Source: UA16 sp042095135
GTDB taxonomy: Bacteria; Bacteroidota; Bacteroidia; Flavobacteriales_D; Sanyastnellaceae
Assembly: GCA_042095135.1 (NCBI GenBank)
Contig: JBELBV010000025.1
Span: forward strand, 1 to 34,187
Length of the DNA stretch: 34,187 nucleotides
Direction of reading: 5' to 3'
This document shows positions 25,549 through 33,468 of this stretch, one piece after another (positions within the stretch are counted from its first letter, which is position 1; the number at the start of each line of letters is the position of its first letter). The position numbers and the translations under genes are program-made. The notes beneath the pieces were generated by a model that searched no databases, was not told where the DNA came from, and worked only from the letters and a program-made list of their open reading frames with translations.

Positions 25549-26241
25549 ATGGTTGGAACAGTGTTTAATGCGGTTACAGTGGCCATCGGTGCCAGTACGG
25601 GCCTGGCCCTGGGCAAGAGGCTCAGCGAAGGACTGCACGCCATCATTTTTCAAGCGCTCGGCCTATTCACCCTTGGAATCGGTGTGACCATGAGCTTGGA
25701 AGTCGCCAACCTGTTCGCGATTTTCCTGTCGTTGATTGCCGGCGTCGTTGCCGGGCATGCCCTGCAACTTGACCAACGAATGAAGGCTGCTACGACGCGC
25801 CTCGGCGAAGGAACGGGCACGGCGCTGGTTCAAGCGGTCTTGCTCTTTTGTGTAGGAGCCATGACCTTGATCGGATGCATGCAGGATGGTCTGAATGGCG
25901 ACGCCACGGTCCTCTTCATCAAAGGATCGATGGACCTCGTCAGCTCCGCCTTCCTCGCAGCTGCGTTGGGGCGTGGCGTATTATTGGCAGCCCCGGCCCT
26001 CCTGCTCATCCAAGGTGCGTTAACGGCGGCCTTTGGGATGTGGGGCGCCGCGTGGTCCGACATGCTAATTGCGGACCTCACAGGGCTTGGCGGATTGTTG
26101 CTGTTGGCGCTTGGGCTCGACCTGTTAAAGGTGCGTTCGTTTGCCTTGCTCAACTTTGTTCCGGCTTTTGCCTTTGTGCCGCTGTTTCAACCGGTGGCTC
26201 AGTGGCTGGAAACCGGACTGCCTCAATTGCTTTTGCCTTGA
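25549..26241 (+). CDS. DUF554 family integral membrane protein (YdfK-like)
   Basis: A 230-residue protein with about seven membrane helices. It begins with the DUF554 pattern GTVFNAVTVAIGASTGLALGKRL, then ALGLFTLGIGVTMSLE, and has the conserved AVLLFCVGAMTLIGCMQDGLNGD and GSMDLVSSAFLAAALGRGV stretches. The family is a predicted transporter of unknown substrate. It is first in an operon with a muramidase-like protein and a WYL regulator; the next gene's TTG start overlaps its TGA stop. Confidence 0.9.
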   Translation: MVGTVFNAVTVAIGASTGLALGKRLSEGLHAIIFQALGLFTLGIGVTMSLEVANLFAIFLSLIAGVVAGHALQLDQRMKAATTRLGEGTGTALVQAVLLFCVGAMTLIGCMQDGLNGDATVLFIKGSMDLVSSAFLAAALGRGVLLAAPALLLIQGALTAAFGMWGAAWSDMLIADLTGLGGLLLLALGLDLLKVRSFALLNFVPAFAFVPLFQPVAQWLETGLPQLLLP

Positions 26242-26903
26242 CCACCCATTCTCCATTGCGGCGTGCTGTCTTGGCCTTAACGGCTGGGGCCGTGCTGTTG
26301 GGCACGTGGTGGATGTGGAGCGAAATCGACCGGCGTATTGAAGGCACGTGGCAGGGCCCCGGCGACTGGTGGGGCAAACGAGCAACGCAGTTGAACTACG
26401 GCTATGAGGTTCAGGAATGGGCCGAGGCATTCGACCTGTCGGAAGCGTATTTGTTGGCGCTGATTCAATTGGAATCTGGGGGACGGAAGCCGGCCGGCAA
26501 GCGCTTTGAGGCTCATGTGTATGATCGTCTGGTCGCCGTGCGGGATGGAAAGCGTGAGCGCTACGAGCAAATTACCGCGGCGGATTTGGTGGGCGCCAGC
26601 GATGAAGCCCTGCGCAACCTCGCCACCTCATGGGGACCGTTCCAATTAATGGGGTACAAATGCATCCAACTCGATGTGCAGCTGCGGGACATCCGCGGCA
26701 AGGACGCCATTCGAGCTGGAGCCCGGTGGATTGATTTGACGTACGGCGATGCGTTGCGGACAGGCCGCTTTGAAGATGCCTTCCATTTGCACAACACCGG
26801 CAAGCCGTTTCCGGCCGACGGCCAACCCACCACCTTTCATCCCGACTACGTCCAACGCGGCATGTCCTACATGCGTAAATTCGCTGAAGATGCCCGCCAA
26901 TAA
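26238..26903 (+). CDS. Membrane-anchored N-acetylmuramidase-like protein
   Basis: A 221-residue protein with one N-terminal membrane helix (about 9-27) and a lysozyme-like domain. That domain contains LIQLESGG (Glu79, candidate acid), RFEAHVYDR (89-97) and LATSWGPFQLMG (128-139), the pattern of the N-acetylmuramidase family known from phage and bacterial lysins. It presumably cuts or remodels peptidoglycan in the periplasm. The TTG at 26238, overlapping the upstream TGA, is used because no ATG is available before the helix; TTG at 26256 is an alternative. The C-terminus overlaps the WYL gene start by 14 bp, so the three are tightly coupled. Confidence 0.75.
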   Translation: MTTHSPLRRAVLALTAGAVLLGTWWMWSEIDRRIEGTWQGPGDWWGKRATQLNYGYEVQEWAEAFDLSEAYLLALIQLESGGRKPAGKRFEAHVYDRLVAVRDGKRERYEQITAADLVGASDEALRNLATSWGPFQLMGYKCIQLDVQLRDIRGKDAIRAGARWIDLTYGDALRTGRFEDAFHLHNTGKPFPADGQPTTFHPDYVQRGMSYMRKFAEDARQ

Positions 26904-27909
26904 ATACGCCCTCATCCGCTACCGGACCATTGACCGCTGCCTGCGTAACGAGGCGCGGCCCTTCCCCTCCAAGGAGGAATTGCGCGCAGCCTGTGAAGAG
27001 GCGTTGTACGGCAGCGACGGCGACCGCATCAGCACATCCACGCTCGAAAAGGACCTGAATGCCATGCGGTATGACGGCGCACTCGGGTATTACGCGCCGA
27101 TTGCCTACCACCGGGATGAGCGCGGGTATTATTACGAGGAAGAGGACTTCTCCATTGACAACCTCCAGCTCAACGACGAAGAACTCGAGTCCATTCGCTT
27201 TGCAGCGCGGACTTTGGTGCAGTTCCGCAACGTCCCCATGTTTTCGCAATTCGGCCAAGCCATAGGTAAAATCGACGACCGGCTGCGCATGGCGCCGGAT
27301 TTGGATACAGCTCAGCTCGATCGCATTGTGCAATTTGAATCGGCCCCTGCGACACGTGGATCCGAGCATTTGCAGCCGTTGCTGCAAGCCATCCAGGCGC
27401 GACGTGTGGTGTCCCTGAGCTACCGAAAATTCAAATCAGAGGGGGCCGATGCGCTGCACGTTCAACCCTACTTGCTCAAGGAATACCGCAACCGCTGGTA
27501 CCTCATTGCCTGGAACAACGACCGCAACGATTACCGCACGTACGGCCTGGACCGCATGGAGTCCGTGGAAGGACAGGATGAATCGTTTGAATTGCGTGGC
27601 GACTTCGATGCCGACCACTTTTTCAAGCACAGCTTTGGCATTTCCAAATCCACCGAATCCCCACAGGATGTGCGGGTGCGCTGCAACCAATTGGAGTACG
27701 AATACCTCTCCGCTCAACCCGTCCATCCCTCCCAGCAATTGACCCGCATAGAAGAGGACGTCTATGAATTGCAGCTGCACGTGCTGGTCACGTTTGAACT
27801 GGTCCACTTCCTGCTCGGCTTGGGCGCGGCTGTTGAAGTCATCGCCCCGGAAAGCTTGCGAGAGCGAATGGAAGCGGTTCACCGCGCGGCGTTGGACCGG
27901 TACCAATAA
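26890..27909 (+). CDS. WYL-domain transcriptional regulator
   Basis: A 339-residue protein with an N-terminal helix-turn-helix-like region (about 1-75: IRYRTIDRCLRN, STSTLEKDLNAMR) and a central WYL domain. The WYL motif is at 203-205 in YRNRWYLIAWN, followed by RTYGLDRMES. The C-terminal extension (about 255-339) is WCX-like. WYL regulators sense ligands, often nucleic-acid-related, and control stress or defence genes. ATG at 26890 lies inside the end of the muramidase gene. No defence genes are adjacent. Confidence 0.88.
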   Translation: MPANKYALIRYRTIDRCLRNEARPFPSKEELRAACEEALYGSDGDRISTSTLEKDLNAMRYDGALGYYAPIAYHRDERGYYYEEEDFSIDNLQLNDEELESIRFAARTLVQFRNVPMFSQFGQAIGKIDDRLRMAPDLDTAQLDRIVQFESAPATRGSEHLQPLLQAIQARRVVSLSYRKFKSEGADALHVQPYLLKEYRNRWYLIAWNNDRNDYRTYGLDRMESVEGQDESFELRGDFDADHFFKHSFGISKSTESPQDVRVRCNQLEYEYLSAQPVHPSQQLTRIEEDVYELQLHVLVTFELVHFLLGLGAAVEVIAPESLRERMEAVHRAALDRYQ

Positions 27910-27923
27910 ATCTTTTTTCGGCA

Positions 27924-27971
27924 CCGTAAATCCTTTACGGAGTGCCTGGCGTGGTTTGTTTGGTCAAACCA
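27924..27971 (+). promoter_or_regulatory. Two consecutive hairpins between the WYL gene and the 94-residue gene
   Basis: CCGTAAA-TCC-TTTACGG (27924-27940, 7-bp perfect stem) is followed by TGGTTTG-TTTGGT-CAAACCA (27952-27971, 7-bp perfect stem). Neither is followed by a T-tract, so they look less like a terminator than a structured leader. The next ATG is 15 nt after the second hairpin. Confidence 0.5.
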
Positions 27972-27986
27972 TCAAAACAGGCTGCC

Positions 27987-28271
27987 ATGTCCATTCCATT
28001 GAACCCCACAGCGTTTCAGAACAACCCGCAAATCACCACCCTGGCTGAGGCCCAAGGTTGGATCGATTCGTTTGCTCGCCCCAACCAATTCAATCAGCAC
28101 GCATGGCACACGACCAAGCGACTCGCCCTCCTAGTGTGGAAATGCCACCTCGAACAGCGCGCTTTTCACCGGACCTTGAACTTCTTGCACCCCACGTTTT
28201 ACCAGATGATCAAGACCCCCGCAGGCGTGAGCCTCCTCGCTGAATCGCGCCTTCGAAAATTCGCTTCCTGA
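27987..28271 (+). CDS. Hypothetical protein, 94 residues
   Basis: Encodes a basic, aromatic-rich 94-residue protein with no signal peptide. Helical stretches include TTLAEAQGWIDSF and KRLALLVWKCHLEQRAFHRTLNFL. I do not recognise a family. ATG at 27987 follows two hairpins. An antisense frame at 28131-28358 has a less plausible composition and is considered a shadow. Confidence 0.5.
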   Translation: MSIPLNPTAFQNNPQITTLAEAQGWIDSFARPNQFNQHAWHTTKRLALLVWKCHLEQRAFHRTLNFLHPTFYQMIKTPAGVSLLAESRLRKFAS

Positions 28272-28476
28272 TGGTACATTTAGGCAAAATTCGAGCATTA
28301 ACTGCTTGATGCTGAGGATGTACGTTATGAACAAATCACTTGTAGCGGTGAATAACATTCAACGGTCCAAAGCAGTCATTCGCAGAGGATTTCCTACTTT
28401 TCAAATGTTAAATTAGCTGTTTAATCGACTAAACTCTTTGATTGGTCGACTATTTCGCTACTTTAGCTGATGAATC
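28272..28476. promoter_or_regulatory. AT-rich intergenic region with direct repeats ahead of the SiaB-type gene
   Basis: This 205-bp region is more AT-rich than its surroundings. TCGACTA occurs at 28425-28431 and 28446-28452, 21 bp apart, and is flanked by TTAGCTG at 28413-28419 and 28463-28469. TACTTTAG (28460-28467) is one base from a -7 box, 9 nt before the ATG. The arrangement fits a regulatory site on one face of the helix. A 35-codon frame (28309-28416) is probably chance. Confidence 0.4.
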
Positions 28477-29043
28477 ATGGATACGACACGACCACAACAC
28501 CTGTTCTCCACTCTGCAAGCCACGTTGCACGAGCGAACGGACAGTGGTGAAGGCGGCGTCCTCCTCAGTTTTTCGGGACAACTGACCCCGGAAGTCCATG
28601 ATTCGCTCATGATGCTCGCGGAAAACAGCCTTAAAAGCAAAGGCGTAAAGCGCAAACTCGTGCGCCGCGTGTGCAGCACCTTAATCGAATGCTTGCAAAA
28701 CGTCAGCCGGCACGGCTGGGTGGACGACGAAGGCGAAATCCAGCTGTACTTGACGTTGGAACACACCCCACTCGGACTCCAAATACGCATTGGCAACCTG
28801 GTTGACTTTGACATGGCCGCCGGATTGCGTGAGAGCCTCGCCGAAGTCAACGGCATGTCGCACGGAGAATTGCGCGTTCAGTACGTCGAAAGATTGTGCA
28901 ACAACGATTGGTCCGAAAAAGGAGGCGCAGGCCTCGGGCTCATCAGCATGGCCAAAAAATCCAACGGCCCCCTTGACTACCAGTTCAATGAATTAGACTC
29001 GGGCATGTTCCTGTTCACGTTGGCCGTGATGGTCAAATCCTAA
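28477..29043 (+). CDS. SiaB-family (DUF6272-type) protein kinase
   Basis: A 188-residue protein of the GHKL ATPase fold. The N box is ECLQNVSRHG (71-80, with Glu71 and Asn75) and the G box is KGGAGLGLISMA (148-159). This matches the SiaB family; in Pseudomonas aeruginosa SiaB phosphorylates SiaC and so controls a diguanylate cyclase. No SiaC (DUF1987), SiaA phosphatase or SiaD gene is in the window, so its partner lies elsewhere. Its stop overlaps that of the convergent gene by 4 bases. Confidence 0.8.
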   Translation: MDTTRPQHLFSTLQATLHERTDSGEGGVLLSFSGQLTPEVHDSLMMLAENSLKSKGVKRKLVRRVCSTLIECLQNVSRHGWVDDEGEIQLYLTLEHTPLGLQIRIGNLVDFDMAAGLRESLAEVNGMSHGELRVQYVERLCNNDWSEKGGAGLGLISMAKKSNGPLDYQFNELDSGMFLFTLAVMVKS

Positions 29044-30329
29044 GTTTTACGTTCCTTCTTTCGCGCAGCCGGAAACAGGATGTTGTTCAAGATGAGTCGG
29101 TATCCGGCTGAATTCGGGTGCAAATTCAAATCCGTAGGTGGGTCGTTGACCAAGTGCCGGTAGTCTTCCGGATCGTGCCCGCCGTAATAGGTCCACTGCC
29201 CTTGACCGAGCGTACCGTGGATGTACTTGGCCGAGCGAGTGCTTTTGGTTTCCCCCATGATGGTCACATCGGAGCGGATGAACTGCTTGCGGAACGCGGT
29301 GGTCTGCCCCATGAATCCCGGAATTACCCGCTCGTGGCTTTGGGTCAACATGGTCGGGATAATGTCCCATTTAGCGCTGAAGTCGAACAGCGTAAAGAAG
29401 TCGTTGAGCTGCTTGGTTTTCGAGTGTTCTTCCGTGGCATCGATGTCGGAAAACTCATACACCATGGGATCAGTGATGATCTGGTAATCGTGAAACGCCA
29501 AGCCACGGTCATAATCCAATCTCTGAGCTGCGCCAGGCTCCGCAGGATCGCCGTCGAACGGCGACTGGCAGATGTCCACCTCTTCGGCAGCTAGGGCAAT
29601 GTCAAACGAGTCCGTACCAGAGCACATGGTGAACAAGAAGCCCCCGCCGAGGACGAAGTCCCGAATCTGCAAGGCGACGTTGCGCTTCATCACACTGACC
29701 TTATTGAAGCCCAAGGTGCGGGCCATGCCTTCTTGCCGCGCTACTTCATCTTGGTACCATGCCGCACTTCGGTATGAGCGATAAAATTTGCCATACTGCC
29801 CGGTAAAATCCTCGTGGTGCAGGTGCAACCAATCGTAAACCGGCAACACGCCGGACATGATTTCTGCATCGTAAATGACGTCATACGGGATCTCCGCATA
29901 GGTCAGCACGAGCGTCACCGCATCGTCCCAAGGCTGTTTCCCATCGGGACTATATACGGCAATTTTTGGCGCCACCTCGAGCTTCACGCGCTCCGTATTG
30001 GATTCCGGGTGAGCAATTTCAGTGAGGATTTGGCTCGCCTGCACATCAGCGATGACCTGGTGACTGATGCCCCGAATTACGCATTCCTGTTGAACGGCAA
30101 CCAAATTGGGCACGAGAAAACTGCCCCCGCGGTAGTTCAGCAGCCATTCAATTTCCACCTCTTGCTCAAGCAGCCAGTACGCCAAACCGTAGGCCTTCAA
30201 GTGGTTGGACTGGGTGTCGTCCATGGGGATGAGGAGCTGTGCGGAATGGCCGATGGAAATTGAAAATACCCCCACCGCAATAGCTGCTACTAATCCGTTG
30301 CGCAGCGCGCTCAAAGCCTTCCGTACCAT
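29040..30329 (-). CDS. Secreted conserved Bacteroidota protein, database label 'asparagine synthetase B'
   Basis: A 429-residue protein with a signal peptide (about 1-30). The start IPMDDTQSNHLKAYGLAYW and the block VEIEWLLNYRGGSF match a Bacteroidota family that I recall being labelled 'asparagine synthetase B'. None of the AsnB features are visible: no N-terminal catalytic cysteine and no SGGxDS pyrophosphatase loop. Instead, GGGFLFTMCSGTDSFDIAL (Cys236) looks like the nucleophile turn of a glutamine-amidotransferase-like fold. It is exported, which argues against amino-acid synthesis. It follows dnaB by 30 bp and may be cotranscribed. Confidence 0.7.
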   Translation of the reverse strand: MVRKALSALRNGLVAAIAVGVFSISIGHSAQLLIPMDDTQSNHLKAYGLAYWLLEQEVEIEWLLNYRGGSFLVPNLVAVQQECVIRGISHQVIADVQASQILTEIAHPESNTERVKLEVAPKIAVYSPDGKQPWDDAVTLVLTYAEIPYDVIYDAEIMSGVLPVYDWLHLHHEDFTGQYGKFYRSYRSAAWYQDEVARQEGMARTLGFNKVSVMKRNVALQIRDFVLGGGFLFTMCSGTDSFDIALAAEEVDICQSPFDGDPAEPGAAQRLDYDRGLAFHDYQIITDPMVYEFSDIDATEEHSKTKQLNDFFTLFDFSAKWDIIPTMLTQSHERVIPGFMGQTTAFRKQFIRSDVTIMGETKSTRSAKYIHGTLGQGQWTYYGGHDPEDYRHLVNDPPTDLNLHPNSAGYRLILNNILFPAARKKERKT

Positions 30330-30359
30330 GCTGCAATTTACGGCGAAAGCTACCGCAAA

Positions 30360-31922
30360 TTAGAACGGTGATTCCTCGTTCGTGCCGGGCTGACCAGATG
30401 GGTCTTCGTTCATTTTGGACTGAACCGTGACGGTCGGCTGGTTCATAAAATCGGCATTCGGTCGCAAACCATCCTGGAACTCACCCCGATCGAATACCGG
30501 ATTGGCGAAGGTGTCATAATTCGCAAACTTGGCGAGGCGCTGGATCCAGCGCAATTTGACCGTACCCAGTGCCCCGTGCCGGTGCTTAGCGAGGATCAAC
30601 TCCCCCAACCCGGCTGTATCGATGCCGTCCGGGTGCTCCGTCAAGCCGTAGTACTCCGCGCGGTAAATAAAGGCGACCATGTCAGCGTCTTGCTCAATCG
30701 CACCCGACTCTCGCAGGTCGGAAAGGATCGGACGCTTATCACCTCCGCGGGTTTCTACCATTCGGGACAACTGGGACAGGGCGATGATTGGAATATCCAG
30801 TTCCTTGGCGATGCTCTTGATCGATCGGGAGATCGTGGAAATTTCCTGCTCACGATTGCCGTTGTTGTTGCCTGCTGTCATCAGCTGAAGGTAATCGATG
30901 ACGACCATCTCGATGCCGGCGGTGGACTTCAGGCGGCGGCATTTCGCCCGCAACTCAAACACGCTCAAGGCCGGGGTATCGTCGATGTACAAGGGGGCAT
31001 CCGAGAGGCGGCCGATGCGCTCGTGCAATTGGGTGTACTCGTGCGGCTCCAAGTTGCCCTTGCGGAATTTATCTGAACTGATTTCCGTTTCAGCAGAAAT
31101 CAAACGCTGCACCAACTGCACCGCCGACATTTCCAATGAGAACACCGCGACGGGCACATTGTACTCCACCGTAATGTTTCGCGCCATGGTCAACACAAAC
31201 GCCGTCTTGCCCATACCGGGACGGGCGGCAAGAACTATCATGTCGGACTTTTGGAAGCCCCCTGTAATGCGATCAAGGTCCACAAATCCCGTTGAGACGC
31301 CGCTGACACCACCCTCTTGGTTGCGGGCGTTGTCGATGTCTTCGAGCGCTTGGCGCATGATGCTGCTCATGGATTCGTAGCTCTTGCGGATGTTGCCCTG
31401 GGCCACTTCGAACAGCTGAGATTCCGCCTCGTCCAACAAATCCAGCACATCCGTGGTCTCCTCGAACGCCTTTTGCGTAATGATGCTCGACACGCGGATC
31501 AATTCGCGCTGAATGTACTTCTGAGCAATGATGCGGGCGTGGGCCTCGATGTTGGCCGAGCTGGCCACGCGAGCGGTCAACGCCGCCACCGCCTGTGCGC
31601 CCCCGACCTGCTGAAGGTCTCCCAATTTGCGCAACGACTCCGTGACCGTGAGGATGTCAATCGGCTCGGACGCGTGGAATAGGTCCACAATCGCGGCGTA
31701 AATCCGACGGTGGGCGTCGCGGTAAAAGCTTTCGGGCTTCAACAAGTCGATGACCGAGTTCACGGCTGCCTGCTCCATCATCATGGCGCCCAATACCGCT
31801 TCCTCCAATTCCAAGGCTTGGGGTTGCAACTTGCCCAATACATCGGGAGAAAGGGCTTGGTTCGTGTTGCCGCGGGGTCGGACGCGGGCAACGGAACTGT
31901 CGGATGGATAGGATTCGTTCAT
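30360..31922 (-). CDS. dnaB: Replicative DNA helicase
   Basis: A 520-residue protein with the N-terminal helical domain (about 33-135), the linker, and a RecA-type motor. Walker A is ARPGMGKT (233-240), Walker B is VVIDYLQL (340-347), followed by the QISRSIKSIAKELDIPI-like switch region (here TISRSIKSIAKELDIPI) and SDLRESGAIEQDADMV with the arginine finger region. It unwinds DNA at the replication fork. ATG at 31922 follows a good promoter box; the longer frame from 31979 adds residues with no family match and crosses the box. No intein was seen. Confidence 0.96.
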   Translation of the reverse strand: MNESYPSDSSVARVRPRGNTNQALSPDVLGKLQPQALELEEAVLGAMMMEQAAVNSVIDLLKPESFYRDAHRRIYAAIVDLFHASEPIDILTVTESLRKLGDLQQVGGAQAVAALTARVASSANIEAHARIIAQKYIQRELIRVSSIITQKAFEETTDVLDLLDEAESQLFEVAQGNIRKSYESMSSIMRQALEDIDNARNQEGGVSGVSTGFVDLDRITGGFQKSDMIVLAARPGMGKTAFVLTMARNITVEYNVPVAVFSLEMSAVQLVQRLISAETEISSDKFRKGNLEPHEYTQLHERIGRLSDAPLYIDDTPALSVFELRAKCRRLKSTAGIEMVVIDYLQLMTAGNNNGNREQEISTISRSIKSIAKELDIPIIALSQLSRMVETRGGDKRPILSDLRESGAIEQDADMVAFIYRAEYYGLTEHPDGIDTAGLGELILAKHRHGALGTVKLRWIQRLAKFANYDTFANPVFDRGEFQDGLRPNADFMNQPTVTVQSKMNEDPSGQPGTNEESPF

Positions 31923-31934
31923 GGCTGGGGTGGT

Positions 31935-31942
31935 CGAAGGTA
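31935..31942 (-). promoter_or_regulatory. -7 promoter box TACCTTCG of dnaB
   Basis: Fits TAnnTT(T/C)G, 12 nt before the dnaB ATG. Confidence 0.5.
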
Positions 31943-32018
31943 GGGCTTGCTTTTGACCTGAACGGCATGGATAATTCACAACGCATTGACAAGGTTCTCA
32001 ACAACCCGAAACGCCCGC

Positions 32019-32026
32019 TACTTTTG
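32019..32026 (+). promoter_or_regulatory. -7 promoter box TACTTTTG of the lipoprotein gene
   Basis: A perfect TAnnTTTG match 20 nt before the ATG at 32047, divergent from the dnaB promoter. Confidence 0.55.
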
Positions 32027-32046
32027 GGGCAATTCGAAAGCCCATC

Positions 32047-33381
32047 ATGCGCATTTCCACCCTCCTCACTTGCAGTGCATTGGTGCTGCTTGTCACCGGC
32101 TGCAACCGGGACAAAACCCCGCCAACGATTTCCGTTACAGAACCGGCATACGACGGAAAGAACGTCCAATTCGGCGATGTTTTTTTCGTGGAGTTCGAAG
32201 CCATTGACGATGCCGATGAAGGTGGTTTGTGGCGCGTCGAGCTGCGCGGTGCAGATGGCATTACCCCCAAAACAGCCCAAGCCGGGCTCTGGGCGGGAGC
32301 TTCGACCGGCAACCTCATCCTTGCCTTTGCGCTGGATGCGAGCTCCTGGCCCACAGGACCCATGACCCTTGCGGTCGTGGCCGACGATGCGGCTGGCAAC
32401 CGCGCTGCCGTCTTCCGAGATTTGAACTACACCGCCGCCGAGGACCTGCCCGAAGTCATCGTCGCCTTGACGGCCGAAGCAGACGGCTCATGCACCTTGG
32501 TGCGAACGGACGCCAACGGCGTCGAATTGGGAGACTGGACAGGGTTACCGGGTAGCGCCAAACTCACCTATTCCGACGGGGCCATCGCGTTGGCAGATGA
32601 TGCCGATGCCACGGTGCATTTGGTCGATTGGCAAACCGGTGAAGTCACCAACGAATGGACGGACCCCACCGTCGCTGGTGCGGCGCCTCACATCAAAGCG
32701 TTGCATCCCCTAGGCGTTCAGGCCGGGTTCATCGTCGCCCACAGCGGCGGCGTGGTCGCCATCGATCCGACGGGAAATTTGCTTTTTGAACGGTTTTCAG
32801 AAGCACCATGGATGCCCATTGACGTGCGTTTCGACGGCACGACGTGCATTGTGTGGGAGCGCAACGAAGCCACGGACAACCACCGCCTGCGTTCGTGGGA
32901 CTTCCAGACGGGCGGCACCGGCCCCATCGTGGCGTTGGCCAATGCCCCCGACGGATGGGGCGTTGTGGGGCAACAAGACGGGGGTACCCCGGGCAACATC
33001 TGTATGCTGCACGAGAGCGACGGCTTGACCCTTGTGAACACTGCCACGGGCGGGCTCTCAGATCTTTGCCCCCTGTTGGGGTCGGGTGCTATGGGCCTGG
33101 CGCCGTATGGCTCGGTGGGAATCAACGGCAGTGAGGCTTTGTTCCTGCGCGGGGAGTTCTTGTGCCGGCAATCCATGGCACCCGTGGCATCGGGAAGCCA
33201 GTGGCCAGTGGAAGGCACATTGCAATCCATGCGTGCCCTCGACTCGGGTGGGGTGGAGTTCACCCGTGTGGTTTCTGGGGGGCTGGAGCTGTGGCGCTGG
33301 GATGCGGCCAGTACCGTACCTGAACTAGCCGCTATCGTCCCCGCAGTGAACACTTTAGATGTTGTTATTGTTAACGAATAG
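32047..33381 (+). CDS. Lipoprotein with Ig-like and beta-propeller-like regions
   Basis: A 444-residue protein with a clear lipobox (LLVTGC, Cys19). Residues about 24-135 (TPPTISVTEPAYDGKNVQFGD, then WPTGPMTLAVVADDAAGN) look like an Ig/Ig-like fold. Residues about 140-444 have repeated short beta units (for example ADDADATVHLVDWQTGEV, GVVAIDPTGNLLFERFS) resembling a PQQ/WD-type propeller. No catalytic motif was seen. It is probably exposed at the outer membrane or in the periplasm. No close partner is visible. Confidence 0.75.
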   Translation: MRISTLLTCSALVLLVTGCNRDKTPPTISVTEPAYDGKNVQFGDVFFVEFEAIDDADEGGLWRVELRGADGITPKTAQAGLWAGASTGNLILAFALDASSWPTGPMTLAVVADDAAGNRAAVFRDLNYTAAEDLPEVIVALTAEADGSCTLVRTDANGVELGDWTGLPGSAKLTYSDGAIALADDADATVHLVDWQTGEVTNEWTDPTVAGAAPHIKALHPLGVQAGFIVAHSGGVVAIDPTGNLLFERFSEAPWMPIDVRFDGTTCIVWERNEATDNHRLRSWDFQTGGTGPIVALANAPDGWGVVGQQDGGTPGNICMLHESDGLTLVNTATGGLSDLCPLLGSGAMGLAPYGSVGINGSEALFLRGEFLCRQSMAPVASGSQWPVEGTLQSMRALDSGGVEFTRVVSGGLELWRWDAASTVPELAAIVPAVNTLDVVIVNE

Positions 33382-33396
33382 AAAGGTGGTCAGAAT

Positions 33397-33410
33397 GGTT
33401 CGATCGAACC
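33397..33410 (+). promoter_or_regulatory. Perfect 14-bp palindrome next to the promoter of the Nudix-type regulator
   Basis: GGTTCGATCGAACC is a perfect inverted repeat. It ends one base before the -7 box at 33412, so a protein bound there would block RNA polymerase. Being upstream of a putative transcription factor, it is a candidate autoregulatory operator. Confidence 0.55.
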
Positions 33411-33411
33411 G

Positions 33412-33419
33412 TAATTTTG
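33412..33419 (+). promoter_or_regulatory. -7 promoter box TAATTTTG of the Nudix-type regulator
   Basis: A perfect TAnnTTTG match 49 nt before the ATG at 33469. Confidence 0.6.
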
Positions 33420-33468
33420 CACCTTCTCCCGGAAATGGCCCGGGACTTCCCCTCTTTTCTGTTCCGTG

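Noticed and set aside
25848..26237. N-terminal extension of the muramidase frame by 130 codons
   Set aside because: It lies inside the DUF554 coding region in another frame and has shadow-like composition.
28309..28416. A 35-codon frame upstream of the SiaB-type gene
   Set aside because: It lies in an AT-rich region with repeats, has no promoter box or ribosome site and no recognisable sequence; chance is likelier, though a leader peptide cannot be excluded.
33421..33460. CCCGGG-centred inverted repeat before the Nudix-type gene, considered as a terminator of the lipoprotein gene
   Set aside because: The stem is short and broken and lies downstream of the regulator promoter box, so it cannot be a simple terminator.
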